Shown: piece after piece, positions 16,060-23,505 of the stretch | Layout: each line of letters opens with the position of its first letter | Position numbering within the stretch: the stretch's first letter is position 1 | Origin: an uncultured Clostridia bacterium | GTDB lineage: Bacteria; Bacillota; Clostridia; Christensenellales; Aristaeellaceae | Length of the DNA: 32,599 nt | Assembly: GCA_945928315.1 (NCBI GenBank) | Contig: CAMENN010000024.1 | Span: 1 to 32,599 of the forward strand | Direction of reading: 5' to 3' | Translations under genes and position numbers: made by a program | The notes under the pieces: model-generated | Told to the model about the DNA's origin: nothing | Databases searched by the model: none | What the model saw: the letters and a program-made list of their open reading frames with translations, nothing else

Positions 16060-17333
16060 GCCCGGTCGCCTCCCTTCGTGATCTGCGTGAGAATTTCATC
16101 GTCGGTGTAGTAGCGCGCGCTGGTATAGGTGCGCAGCTTGTTGCTGGAGGTAATGACGGGCATCCGCTCGCTGAGCGGGTTGTTCATGTACATCAGCGGG
16201 CAGATGTAGGAGACGATGACGCCGGTCTTCCTGAGGCGCTCGGCATAGGGCGTTGCATTGAATCGCTCAATGACCGCGGGCGCGGCGGTGAACACCGTGG
16301 GGATGACCACCCGGCTGTTTCCGGCCTCCTTCAGCCCCTGCTCGATGCGCTCCGTCCATTCCGTCAGCTGATGCAGGCTCATGTGCGGGCAGCCCATGAA
16401 GCAGAGCTTCGGCTTCGCCTCCCGTTTCTTCCAGATGACGGGGTAGGAATTGTAGACCCGCTCAAGCTCCGCGTCGTCGATCACATAGACCTGCGCATCC
16501 GGCAGAATCAGCGACTCGCCCTGTGCAACAGCCTCGGGCGTAATGCCCGCCACGTGATACAGGCCCACCGCGCCGTTGGAGGCCGCCGCCGCGCCCATGT
16601 CCTTGAGGTACGCCCGGGCGTCCTCGTCAAGTGTGCCCAGCCACCGGTCCAGGCCGCGGATGTAGGGCACGTCCTCCATGACCTTCATGCCGATGGCGGA
16701 GCCGAGCAGCTGCGCCTCCGGCTTCTTCGTGGTGCGGATGTCGACGATCCATTTCGCCCTGCGTCCCTCGTCAGTCAGCAGGCCGAAGCGCGGCACGAAG
16801 CCGCAGATCGCGCCCATCAGGTCGATGATGCCGGAGTTGCGGTTGCACCGCGCCGCCAGCACCGAATTGGCATAGACGACAGCGGAGGACTCCGACCAGG
16901 AGAGCACATCGCCCGGCTTCGGCGTGTTGCCCACCTCCTCCATATAGCAGGTGCAGGTGAAGGCGTCCCTGTCCATCAGGCCGAGCTTTTGGAGCTGCCC
17001 CTCGTAGAAATCCTGCCTGCTGTACATGAAGTGCTTAAAGATGACGTCCTGCAGAAAGCTGCTGGGCACGTTTTTGTCCAGCGGTCTGGGATCGGCGGAG
17101 AACTTCACGCCGGAGACGGCCCCCTCGGCGATGAGCCTGTCCATCAGATCATAGACCGGGGTCAGCGCCTTGAGCCCGAAGGAAGTCACCAGATGGTTGT
17201 ACTTGCCCGTCACGGGAATCATCGCATCGGCATGGTAGAGCTCGCCGTAGCGCACCAGCGTCTCCATGACCTTCGCCATCGTCTCGCCCCGGCTGCCCGC
17301 CAGAATGTTCTGCTGCTCCTGTGTCAGCTGCAT
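16056..17333 (-). CDS. Aconitase X large (catalytic) subunit, DUF521 type
   Basis: This 425-residue subunit is a hydro-lyase that removes water from a hydroxy acid and carries an iron-sulfur cluster in characterised relatives. Candidate cysteine ligands are Cys127 and Cys129 (FTCTCYMEEVGN), Cys163 (AARCNRNSG) and those in CFMGCPHMS and YICPLM. The stretch WSESSAVVYANSVL is characteristic of the family. I chose ATG 17333, with ribosome site GAGAGGAGG, over an earlier in-frame ATG that would overlap the upstream gene. It lies 13 bases after the 2-enoate reductase gene. Known functions are cis-3-hydroxyproline dehydratase in bacteria and a mevalonate-pathway dehydratase in archaea; the neighbours suggest that a 2-enoate is produced here. 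Confidence 0.9.
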   Translation of the reverse strand: MQLTQEQQNILAGSRGETMAKVMETLVRYGELYHADAMIPVTGKYNHLVTSFGLKALTPVYDLMDRLIAEGAVSGVKFSADPRPLDKNVPSSFLQDVIFKHFMYSRQDFYEGQLQKLGLMDRDAFTCTCYMEEVGNTPKPGDVLSWSESSAVVYANSVLAARCNRNSGIIDLMGAICGFVPRFGLLTDEGRRAKWIVDIRTTKKPEAQLLGSAIGMKVMEDVPYIRGLDRWLGTLDEDARAYLKDMGAAAASNGAVGLYHVAGITPEAVAQGESLILPDAQVYVIDDAELERVYNSYPVIWKKREAKPKLCFMGCPHMSLHQLTEWTERIEQGLKEAGNSRVVIPTVFTAAPAVIERFNATPYAERLRKTGVIVSYICPLMYMNNPLSERMPVITSSNKLRTYTSARYYTDDEILTQITKGGDRA

Positions 17334-17346
17334 CGTATTCCTCCTC

Positions 17347-19401
17347 TCACTTGATCGCCATGGCGACCTCATAGGCCCGCCAGATGACGCTTCTCAGATT
17401 GCCCACCTTCCGGCAGTCGCCCACCAGATGCACCCGGCCGCCCTCCTTCGCGATGGGCGCAGGCAGGTACCCGGCGGAGCTGATCACGCTGTCGCAGGGC
17501 AGCTCGACGATGCCCACCGGTCCCTCGCAGACGATGCTGCCGTCCTTCACTTCCTTGAGCCGGGTGGTCAGATACACCGGCACCTCGTGCAGCGCGAACC
17601 ATTCCCGCAGATAGGAGCTGTTGGCCAGACACACGCCCTTCTGCGCGATGAGGTCGTCCTTCATCTCGACGATGGTGACCTCTTTTCCCGTAAGTGCCAG
17701 CTCGTAGGCGATTTCGCAGCCGGTCAGCCCGCCGCCGACGACCGCCACGCGCTGCCCGACCGGCGTGCCGGTCAGGAAGTCGCACGCATCGATCATCCGC
17801 TCATGGCCCGGCACATTTTTTAGCACCCGGGGCACGGAGCCGGTCGCGACGATCACCTGCTGCCCGTCAAAGGCGGACAGCTCGGTGATTTCCTTGCCGA
17901 AATGCACCTCCACGTTCAGCTGCTCCATCTGGCGGATATACCACGAAAGCAGCTCGCGGAGCTTGCCCTTGTAGCTCTCCGCGCTGGCGGCGATGAAGGT
18001 GCCGCCCAGCCGGTCGCTTCTCTCATAGATGACCGGCCTGTGCCCGCGCAGCGCCAGCACCCGCGCCGCCTCCATGCCGCCGATGCCGCCTCCGATGATG
18101 GCGACGGTCTGCGGGCGCGCCGTCTTCCTGATGTAGTGCTTGCTTCGCTGCATGGTTTCGGCGTTGACCGCGCAGCGGGCCAGATGCAGGGAATCCATCA
18201 GGTCCTGATCGTTGGGCACGCCCTTGTAGTGGCACATGTTGAAGCAGCCGTTGTGGCAGAGGATGCAGGGGCGGATGTCCTCCCGCCTGTCCTCCATCAG
18301 CTTCGTCACCCACGCCGGATCGGCGAGGAAGGGGCGCGCAAAGCCCGCGCCGTCCAGCTCGCCCGCGGCGATGGCCTCCGCCGCGGCCTCCGGCGTCAGC
18401 CGCCCGGCGCAGACGACGGGAATGTCCACGAAGCGGCTGATGTGGCGCACGTCCGCAAGGTTGCAATTCTCCGGCATGTAGATCGGCGGATGCGCCCAGT
18501 ACCACGCGTCGTAGGTGCCGTTGTCGCAGTTCAGCATGTCGTAGCCCGCGTCCTGCAGGAGCCTTGCGGCAAGCTCGGATTCCGCCATGTCGCGCCCGAC
18601 CTCGGTGTAGCTTTCGCCGGGAAGCGCGCCCTGCCGCAGCCCCTTGGTCCTGGAGACGACGCTGTAGCGCAGCGACACGGGGAAATCCTGCCCGCAGGCG
18701 GCCTTGATGGCCTGCACGATCTCCGCCGCGAAGCGGTAGCGGTTCTCCAGTGAGCCGCCGTACTCGTCGGTGCGGTGGTTCACATATTTGAGCGTGAACT
18801 GGTCGAGCAGATAGCCCTCGTGCACCGCGTGCACCTCCACGCCGTCCACGCCCGCAGCCTTCAGCAGCGCGGCGCTTTGGGCGAACGCGTCGATGATCTC
18901 CTGAATCTCCGCCTTCGTCATCTCGCGGGAGGGCACTTTGTCGGACCAGCGGTTTTCCGCCGGGCTGGCGGAGGCGGTGATCCTGTCCAGGTCCATAAAG
19001 GGCTTCGAAAGCACGCGCAGCGCCGGGTTGGTGTACAGCGTCTCCATCATGCTGCTGACGGTGAAGGAGCGCCCGAAGCCCGCCGTCAGCTGCACGAACA
19101 GCTTCGCGCCGGTCTTGTGGAATTCCGGTATCCAGCGCGCCAACTCGTCAAACATCCGCGTGTTCCTGTGCAGCCACTGGCCGAGCATGGGGTTGTACAC
19201 CGGCTGGCAGCCCGGCAGCACCAGACCGGCGTTGTTTTTCGCCACCTCCATCAGGAAGTCCGCGCCTGCACGGTCGAAGTGGTTCACCTCCATCCAGCCG
19301 AACAGATCTGTTCCGCCCATCGAGGTCATGACAATGCGGTTCTTGATCTCGACCTTTCCGATTTTCCACGGGGTAAACAGCGGCTTCAGCCTTTCATCCA
19401 T
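17347..19401 (-). CDS. 2-enoate reductase-like flavoenzyme (Old Yellow Enzyme / 2,4-dienoyl-CoA reductase family)
   Basis: This 684-residue cytoplasmic flavoprotein would reduce an activated C=C bond with NAD(P)H. It has three parts: an FMN-binding TIM barrel (about 1-370), an iron-sulfur cysteine cluster in CILCHNGCFNMC with a further Cys in ARCAVN, and a C-terminal FAD/NAD(P) domain with VAIIGGGIGGMEAARVL and VAVVGGGLTGCEIAYEL. The segments VHAVHEGYLLDQF, NHRTDEYGGSLENRYRFA and YDAWYWAHPPIY resemble clostridial 2-enoate reductases more than fatty-acid 2,4-dienoyl-CoA reductases. I chose ATG 19401, with GGAGGAAAAGCG upstream. It lies 35 bases after the hydrolase and 13 before aconitase X. 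Bile-acid BaiCD/BaiH-type activity cannot be excluded. Confidence 0.88.
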   Translation of the reverse strand: MDERLKPLFTPWKIGKVEIKNRIVMTSMGGTDLFGWMEVNHFDRAGADFLMEVAKNNAGLVLPGCQPVYNPMLGQWLHRNTRMFDELARWIPEFHKTGAKLFVQLTAGFGRSFTVSSMMETLYTNPALRVLSKPFMDLDRITASASPAENRWSDKVPSREMTKAEIQEIIDAFAQSAALLKAAGVDGVEVHAVHEGYLLDQFTLKYVNHRTDEYGGSLENRYRFAAEIVQAIKAACGQDFPVSLRYSVVSRTKGLRQGALPGESYTEVGRDMAESELAARLLQDAGYDMLNCDNGTYDAWYWAHPPIYMPENCNLADVRHISRFVDIPVVCAGRLTPEAAAEAIAAGELDGAGFARPFLADPAWVTKLMEDRREDIRPCILCHNGCFNMCHYKGVPNDQDLMDSLHLARCAVNAETMQRSKHYIRKTARPQTVAIIGGGIGGMEAARVLALRGHRPVIYERSDRLGGTFIAASAESYKGKLRELLSWYIRQMEQLNVEVHFGKEITELSAFDGQQVIVATGSVPRVLKNVPGHERMIDACDFLTGTPVGQRVAVVGGGLTGCEIAYELALTGKEVTIVEMKDDLIAQKGVCLANSSYLREWFALHEVPVYLTTRLKEVKDGSIVCEGPVGIVELPCDSVISSAGYLPAPIAKEGGRVHLVGDCRKVGNLRSVIWRAYEVAMAIK

Positions 19402-19436
19402 CGCTTTTCCTCCATCCTGCGTTCTATTTCTGCGGG

Positions 19437-20627
19437 TCACAGCGCAAACGTGAACCACGCCTCGGGATCATCATAATTCTCATTGGGCACCCAGTCAACG
19501 GTTTTGTTGGTCAGATTGTAGACGGCGCTGTGGATGGTCAGGTGCTCGCCGGAATTGTGGTTCCAGCTTCTTCTGCCCACAGAGGCCAGCACATCCATGG
19601 CCGCGCGCTCACCCTGCAGCACGCCGCCCGCGGCCATGAGCTGACCTTCGATGTGGCGGTAGCGGTCAAGGCCCTTCTGATCCTCCTCGCTGGCATAGTA
19701 GCCCGGCTGAATGACGAAGTTGGTCACCCACTGGGTGTCACTGGCGCCCTCATTTTCGCCAATCTGCGCGTCCTGATCGCTCACGGTGATCACCAGCTGG
19801 CGGGCGGAACCGTCCGTATCGGCGGCGTCCGTACCAGCCACCCATTCAAAGATCGCGCTGCGCCCGCTGGCGTCCGCCACCATGTAGTGGTAGGAGGTCC
19901 CGGCAGAGTCGTGCATGTCGTAGGCCTTGGCAATCTCCACCGCCTCATCCAGGTCGTCGGCGTAATCGAGCACCAGGCGCAGGAAGGTCGTCGTCGTCAT
20001 GTCGGGCCTGTCCGTCTGCTGGTCGGTCGCGACCACGTTTCCCTCGGGGCCCTGATAGGTCATGTACACACCGCAGGCGACGCCCGCGTCGTTCATGCCG
20101 TCCAGCGGCGCATAGACCGCCGCCAGGCAGGTGATTTTGTCAATCAGGCCCTCGACGTCGGCATCCGCGTCCATGCCGAGCAGCCCCAGATCCGCCGTGG
20201 AGATCGTCGCGTGGCGGCCGTTTCCGCCCTCCGTGCGCACGATGCAGGTGTTGGTCTTTTTCATATCGTAGTTGCGGGCGAAGAGCGCGTCCCCGTCCGC
20301 GGTCCGCGCCGTGAAGGAGGAGCAGCCGATCTCCGGGTTGTCGATATGCACGGGGATCAGGCCTTTGGTGATATGATCCACCACAAAGGAGATGAGCTCG
20401 GAATCGTTTGACACGCCGCCCTGCGCGATGAAATCCTCCAGATAGAAGCCGCCCTTGACGTTCAGCGCATACACCGCTCCGTCCATATGCGCGTCGTTGC
20501 GGTCGCGGATTTTCTGGAAGCTGGCGACGGAGGCCAGCTCGTTGTGCCAGAGGACAAGGATGCCTGCCGCCGCTGCTGCGAGCAGCAGGACGAGGATAAG
20601 CGCGATGACTTTGACGGTTTTCTTCAT
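19437..20627 (-). CDS. Membrane-anchored or exported linear-amide C-N hydrolase (Ntn type, C45/C59-like)
   Basis: This 396-residue protein probably cleaves an amide bond in a small acylated substrate. A hydrophobic segment at residues 6-27 (VIALILVLLLAAAAAGILVL) is a signal anchor, placing the catalytic part outside the membrane. The presumed nucleophile is Cys102 in IGCSSFTAR, followed by the family motif FARNYD (about 116-121) and DGMNDAGVACGVYM. Acyl-CoA:6-aminopenicillanate acyltransferases and bile salt hydrolases share this fold. In this subfamily the Cys lies well inside the precursor, so processing at 101/102 would be needed for an N-terminal nucleophile; I cannot see whether it happens. 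The ribosome site is AAAGGAAGC. Two TetR-type operators lie immediately upstream. Confidence 0.8.
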   Translation of the reverse strand: MKKTVKVIALILVLLLAAAAAGILVLWHNELASVASFQKIRDRNDAHMDGAVYALNVKGGFYLEDFIAQGGVSNDSELISFVVDHITKGLIPVHIDNPEIGCSSFTARTADGDALFARNYDMKKTNTCIVRTEGGNGRHATISTADLGLLGMDADADVEGLIDKITCLAAVYAPLDGMNDAGVACGVYMTYQGPEGNVVATDQQTDRPDMTTTTFLRLVLDYADDLDEAVEIAKAYDMHDSAGTSYHYMVADASGRSAIFEWVAGTDAADTDGSARQLVITVSDQDAQIGENEGASDTQWVTNFVIQPGYYASEEDQKGLDRYRHIEGQLMAAGGVLQGERAAMDVLASVGRRSWNHNSGEHLTIHSAVYNLTNKTVDWVPNENYDDPEAWFTFAL

Positions 20628-20652
20628 GATGAGCTTCCTTTCTTTTTCAATC

Positions 20653-20672
20653 TCAGCACATGGTGTGCTGTA
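20653..20672. promoter_or_regulatory. TetR operator copy 1, upstream of the hydrolase gene
   Basis: TCAGCACATGGTGTGCTGTA is a 20-bp palindrome matching two other copies at 20718 and 21358. It lies 26 bases before the hydrolase start codon. Confidence 0.75.
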
Positions 20673-20717
20673 TGGTGTTTGCAGGGGAAATGCTTCTTCC
20701 GGATGCGATGCCGTCTG

Positions 20718-20737
20718 TCAGCACACTGTATGCTGAA
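20718..20737. promoter_or_regulatory. TetR operator copy 2, between tetR and the hydrolase gene
   Basis: TCAGCACACTGTATGCTGAA matches the shared palindrome TCAGCACAcnGTGTGCTGA with one arm change. The centre is 65 bases from copy 1. No clear -35/-10 pair was recognised in this 132-base gap, but two operators imply a regulated promoter here. Confidence 0.75.
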
Positions 20738-20747
20738 CGTGCATGGG

Positions 20748-20775
20748 AAAAGGGAATCCTCACGCCCGGATTCCC
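20748..20775 (-). terminator. Terminator at the end of the tetR gene
   Basis: GGGAATCC (20752-20759) pairs with GGATTCCC (20768-20775) around an 8-base loop and is followed on the minus strand by TTTT. It overlaps the last codons of tetR, so tetR and the hydrolase operon are probably separate transcripts under one regulator. Confidence 0.7.
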
Positions 20776-21338
20776 TTGAGGAATATGCCGAAGCCGTAGT
20801 CAAACCGGCGAAGCGCTTCTTCCTTGCTGAGGTTTCTGGCCATCGCGTCGGCGTTGAAGCCCCGGATGAAGCACCAGATGGCGTAGCTCAGGCTGTCTGC
20901 GTCCAGTTCGGGCGCGACCTGCCCTTCCCGCTGCCCGGCAGCGATGAGCTTCTTGATCTCCGCCGTCCACCAGCGGAAATTCTCCTCCGAGGTCGAGTCG
21001 CTTTCAAAGACAAACTGGCTGAGGTTCTCCTTGCAGTCGTAGGAGGCAATCACGGTCTGTGCCGCCACCTGCCGGACATGGGTGAAGAAGTCCGTCCCCT
21101 CTGGCCGGGGGAGCGTGAGGCTCCTGCGCACCTCGCGGATCATCTTCTGGTAGACCAGCTCCAGCACCTCGTCGATATTGTGGAAGCGGTTGTAGAAGAC
21201 GCGGTTGGTGATGTCCATCTCCCGGAGCACGTCGCGCACGGTGAGCTTCTGCGTATGCTTCTGCCTGGCCAGCCGCTCGGCGCAGGAAAGGATTTCCTCG
21301 GAGACCTCATCCCAGATTAAGGGCTGTTCGGATGCCAC
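20760..21338 (-). CDS. TetR/AcrR-family regulator of the hydrolase, enoate reductase and aconitase X operon
   Basis: This 192-residue repressor starts at GTG 21338, preceded by GGAGGGGAGAGG. The N-terminal DNA-binding domain contains LTVRDVLREMDITNRVFYNR followed by FHNIDEVLELVYQKM, the usual TetR helix-turn-helix with the aromatic FYNRF turn. The C-terminal ligand domain ends with DYGFGIFLKGIRA and is not close to any specific effector class I know. Three copies of one palindrome lie only around this gene and the next operon, so autoregulation and control of that operon are strongly suggested. The inducer is probably the pathway substrate. Confidence 0.88.
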   Translation of the reverse strand: MASEQPLIWDEVSEEILSCAERLARQKHTQKLTVRDVLREMDITNRVFYNRFHNIDEVLELVYQKMIREVRRSLTLPRPEGTDFFTHVRQVAAQTVIASYDCKENLSQFVFESDSTSEENFRWWTAEIKKLIAAGQREGQVAPELDADSLSYAIWCFIRGFNADAMARNLSKEEALRRFDYGFGIFLKGIRA

Positions 21339-21357
21339 CCTCTCCCCTCCCCTCCGC

Positions 21358-21377
21358 TGAGCACACAGTGTGCTGAC
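21358..21377. promoter_or_regulatory. TetR operator copy 3, in the tetR leader
   Basis: TGAGCACACAGTGTGCTGAC is the most symmetric of the three copies (core AGCACAC-A-GTGTGCT). It lies between the tetR transcription start and its GTG start codon, indicating autoregulation. Confidence 0.78.
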
Positions 21378-21415
21378 CGATGCTTCCGCTCTGCTGATGC
21401 AGAGCGGTCAAAAGC

Positions 21416-21443
21416 ATCATATCATATTTTTCCTGTTTGTCAA
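21416..21443 (-). promoter_or_regulatory. Promoter of tetR
   Basis: On the minus strand a perfect TTGACA (21438-21443) and TATGAT (21416-21421) are separated by 16 bases. Transcription would start near 21409, upstream of operator copy 3. Confidence 0.78.
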
Positions 21444-21510
21444 GGGATGTTTTTTGCAGGTCATCGGCGTGTTCATCCCTGCGGCTCCTTCCATTCATCA
21501 CGGCGATGCG

Positions 21511-23250
21511 CTATCCCTTCCTCTTTCGTTCTGCCACCCGGTTGAAAACCAGCAGCGCGGTCGTCGTCAGCAGCACGGCCATCGCCATGCCGAGCGAAAC
21601 GCTGCCCTGCTCAAATTCCCGGTTGATGTAGGTGGACACGACGAGCGTATTGGGCGGCGCAATCAGGCTGGCCGTCACCAGCTCGCGGAAAGCGATGATG
21701 AAGATCATCATCCAGCCCGCGAGGATGCCGCGGGCAATCATCGGCAGTGTGATTCTGAAAAACACATAGGCGGGCGATCCGCCGAATACGCGCCCCGCCT
21801 GCAGGAGGCTGTCGCTGATCTGCGTGAACGCGGAGGTGACATACTGCACGGTGTAGGGCAGGTACAGCACGACATAGGCCAGCACCATGATGCCCAGCGT
21901 GTTGTACAGCGGAATCACCCTATAAATCGCGTTGTAGAAGAGCATGATGCCGATGACCAGCACGATGCCCGGCAGCATCTCCGGCAGCAGGCTGATGCCT
22001 TCAATCGCCTTCTTGAGGAAGCCCCTCGCCCGCCGCGCGGCGACGACGGCGGCCGTGCCCAGCACGGAGCAAAGCGTGGCCGAGGAGGCCGCCAGAAACA
22101 GTCTGTTGCCGATGGCGGAAAGGGCCCTGGGCGTCGCCAGCAGATCCCTGTAGTGCTCGAGCATGAAGTTCCCCGCGGCAAGACCGTAGCCGCGCAGCCG
22201 GATGAGCGAGGTGGCGATGATGGAGAAGTACGGCACGCCGATGGCGACGAGCACCACCAGCGCAATCCATGCCCACGCGAGTGCAAGGCCGGCGGGAGAA
22301 AGGATCGTCCGTGCGGGGTGGGTGCCCTTGCCGGTGATGAGGCTGTAGCTCGTGCGCGCGGTGATGTGGTTTTGCAGGAGCCACATGACCATGCAGATGC
22401 AGATGAGGATGGAGGAAGGACTGGCCGAGCGCCCGAAGCCGATTGGCGACGTTGTGGAATAGCGGTGGATGTCCGTGGTGAACACGTCAAAGCCGATGCG
22501 CCGCCCCAGCGTGTACGGCGTGCCATACTCCGAAAGCGTCTTGACGAAGACGAGCAGCGCGCCGATAGCATAGTTGCCGGTCAGCAGCGGGGCCAGGATC
22601 CTGCACAGCCGCCGTCCCGGACGCGCGCCGAAGACCGCGCCGCTCTCCTCGAGGCTGGCGGGGATGCTCAGCATGGCGTTTTTCAGCATGGTCATGAGGA
22701 ACGGAAAGACGTGCAGGCTCATGACCAGCACCAAATCGCCGAAGCAGAAGAATCCCTCCGACCATCTGCCCGTGAACGGGAAAAGCTGCTGGAACAGACC
22801 GCGCTTATGCATGAACAGAATCCAGCCCATCGAGGCGATGTACGGCGGCGTCATGAAGGGAATCATGAACACGATGTCAAGCCATTTGTGGCGGGCGAGC
22901 TGCGTGCGGGCGAGCAGGAACGCCGTCGGCAGCGCGATCACGCTGGAGAGCAGCACGACGCACAGGCCAAGCAGGAGCGAATTGAGGATGGTGCTCACGT
23001 TCCGGGCATCGGCTATCGTCGCAAGAGCCCGATACAGGTCAAGGCGGCCATCCGTGATGACCGCCCTGGCAAATACCTCCACGCCGTACGTCCGTTCCAG
23101 CTCGAGAATGCCCTGCGCGTTTTCCTCCGTCCACGCCTTCGGTTCCCAGGAGCACAGCTGGCAGCTGTCAAAGCCGAGCCTTTGCAGCCTTTCAAAGCGC
23201 TTCCGCACCTCCGGGAGCGACGTGAAGTTAACGAGCGTTCCGATTCTCAT
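21511..23250 (-). CDS. Chimeric two-domain ABC permease (FbpB-like) with an isomerase-derived N-terminus
   Basis: The 579-residue product has two unequal origins. Residues 1-59 (MRIGTLVNFTSLPEVRKRF, then GFDSCQLCSW, then TEENAQGILELERTYGVEV) look like the start of a sugar-phosphate isomerase/epimerase TIM barrel and keep that gene's ribosome site (GAGGAGGCGCATC). From about residue 60 (FARAVITDGRLDL) the protein becomes an iron/polyamine-type permease with two permease domains: ILNSLLLGLCVVLLSS onward, a first EAA-like loop at EESGAVFGARPGRRLCRI and a second at LQAGRVFGGSPAYVFFRI. The usual first membrane helix of such permeases is missing. No ATPase or binding-protein gene is adjacent. It may be non-functional despite an intact frame. 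The frame extends upstream to 23406, but only 23250 has a ribosome site. Confidence 0.75.
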   Translation of the reverse strand: MRIGTLVNFTSLPEVRKRFERLQRLGFDSCQLCSWEPKAWTEENAQGILELERTYGVEVFARAVITDGRLDLYRALATIADARNVSTILNSLLLGLCVVLLSSVIALPTAFLLARTQLARHKWLDIVFMIPFMTPPYIASMGWILFMHKRGLFQQLFPFTGRWSEGFFCFGDLVLVMSLHVFPFLMTMLKNAMLSIPASLEESGAVFGARPGRRLCRILAPLLTGNYAIGALLVFVKTLSEYGTPYTLGRRIGFDVFTTDIHRYSTTSPIGFGRSASPSSILICICMVMWLLQNHITARTSYSLITGKGTHPARTILSPAGLALAWAWIALVVLVAIGVPYFSIIATSLIRLRGYGLAAGNFMLEHYRDLLATPRALSAIGNRLFLAASSATLCSVLGTAAVVAARRARGFLKKAIEGISLLPEMLPGIVLVIGIMLFYNAIYRVIPLYNTLGIMVLAYVVLYLPYTVQYVTSAFTQISDSLLQAGRVFGGSPAYVFFRITLPMIARGILAGWMMIFIIAFRELVTASLIAPPNTLVVSTYINREFEQGSVSLGMAMAVLLTTTALLVFNRVAERKRKG

Positions 23251-23316
23251 GATGCGCCTCCTCATATGCCTTATTTCTCCGGCGCACAGCAAGCCCGCCG
23301 GGTTTTTGCCGATTTC

Positions 23317-23322
23317 ATTATA
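23317..23322 (-). promoter_or_regulatory. Possible -10 box upstream of the chimeric permease gene
   Basis: A perfect TATAAT on the minus strand lies 67 bases upstream of the start codon. The matching -35 (TTACTT at 17 bases) is weak, so this is tentative. Confidence 0.4.
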
Positions 23323-23374
23323 CGACAGAATGCGCGCAAAAGTAATCGCGCAGGCGTGCGCTACCGTGCAGTCA

Positions 23375-23398
23375 TGTGCACAAAATCGTGATTGCACA
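23375..23398. promoter_or_regulatory. Inverted repeat in the divergent gap, possible operator
   Basis: TGTGCA (23375-23380) and TGCACA (23393-23398) are perfect inverted arms around a 12-base AT-rich spacer. The site lies between the chimeric permease and the exported flavoprotein and could be a regulator site for the latter. No nearby regulator can be assigned to it. Confidence 0.35.
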
Positions 23399-23505
23399 AC
23401 ACACAAATCTTCACTGACTTTTTGCAGTTTATGGAGGAATTCTCCCTTCTTTCACGAATAATGCCATCAAAAGCCGGGCGCAGTCCCGGTATAAGGAGGA
23501 ATACC

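Noticed and set aside
17347-20627. Bile-acid (bai/bsh) gene cluster
   Set aside because: The enoate reductase and Ntn hydrolase are distant relatives of BaiCD/BaiH and bile salt hydrolase, but aconitase X has no place in that pathway and no other bai gene is nearby.
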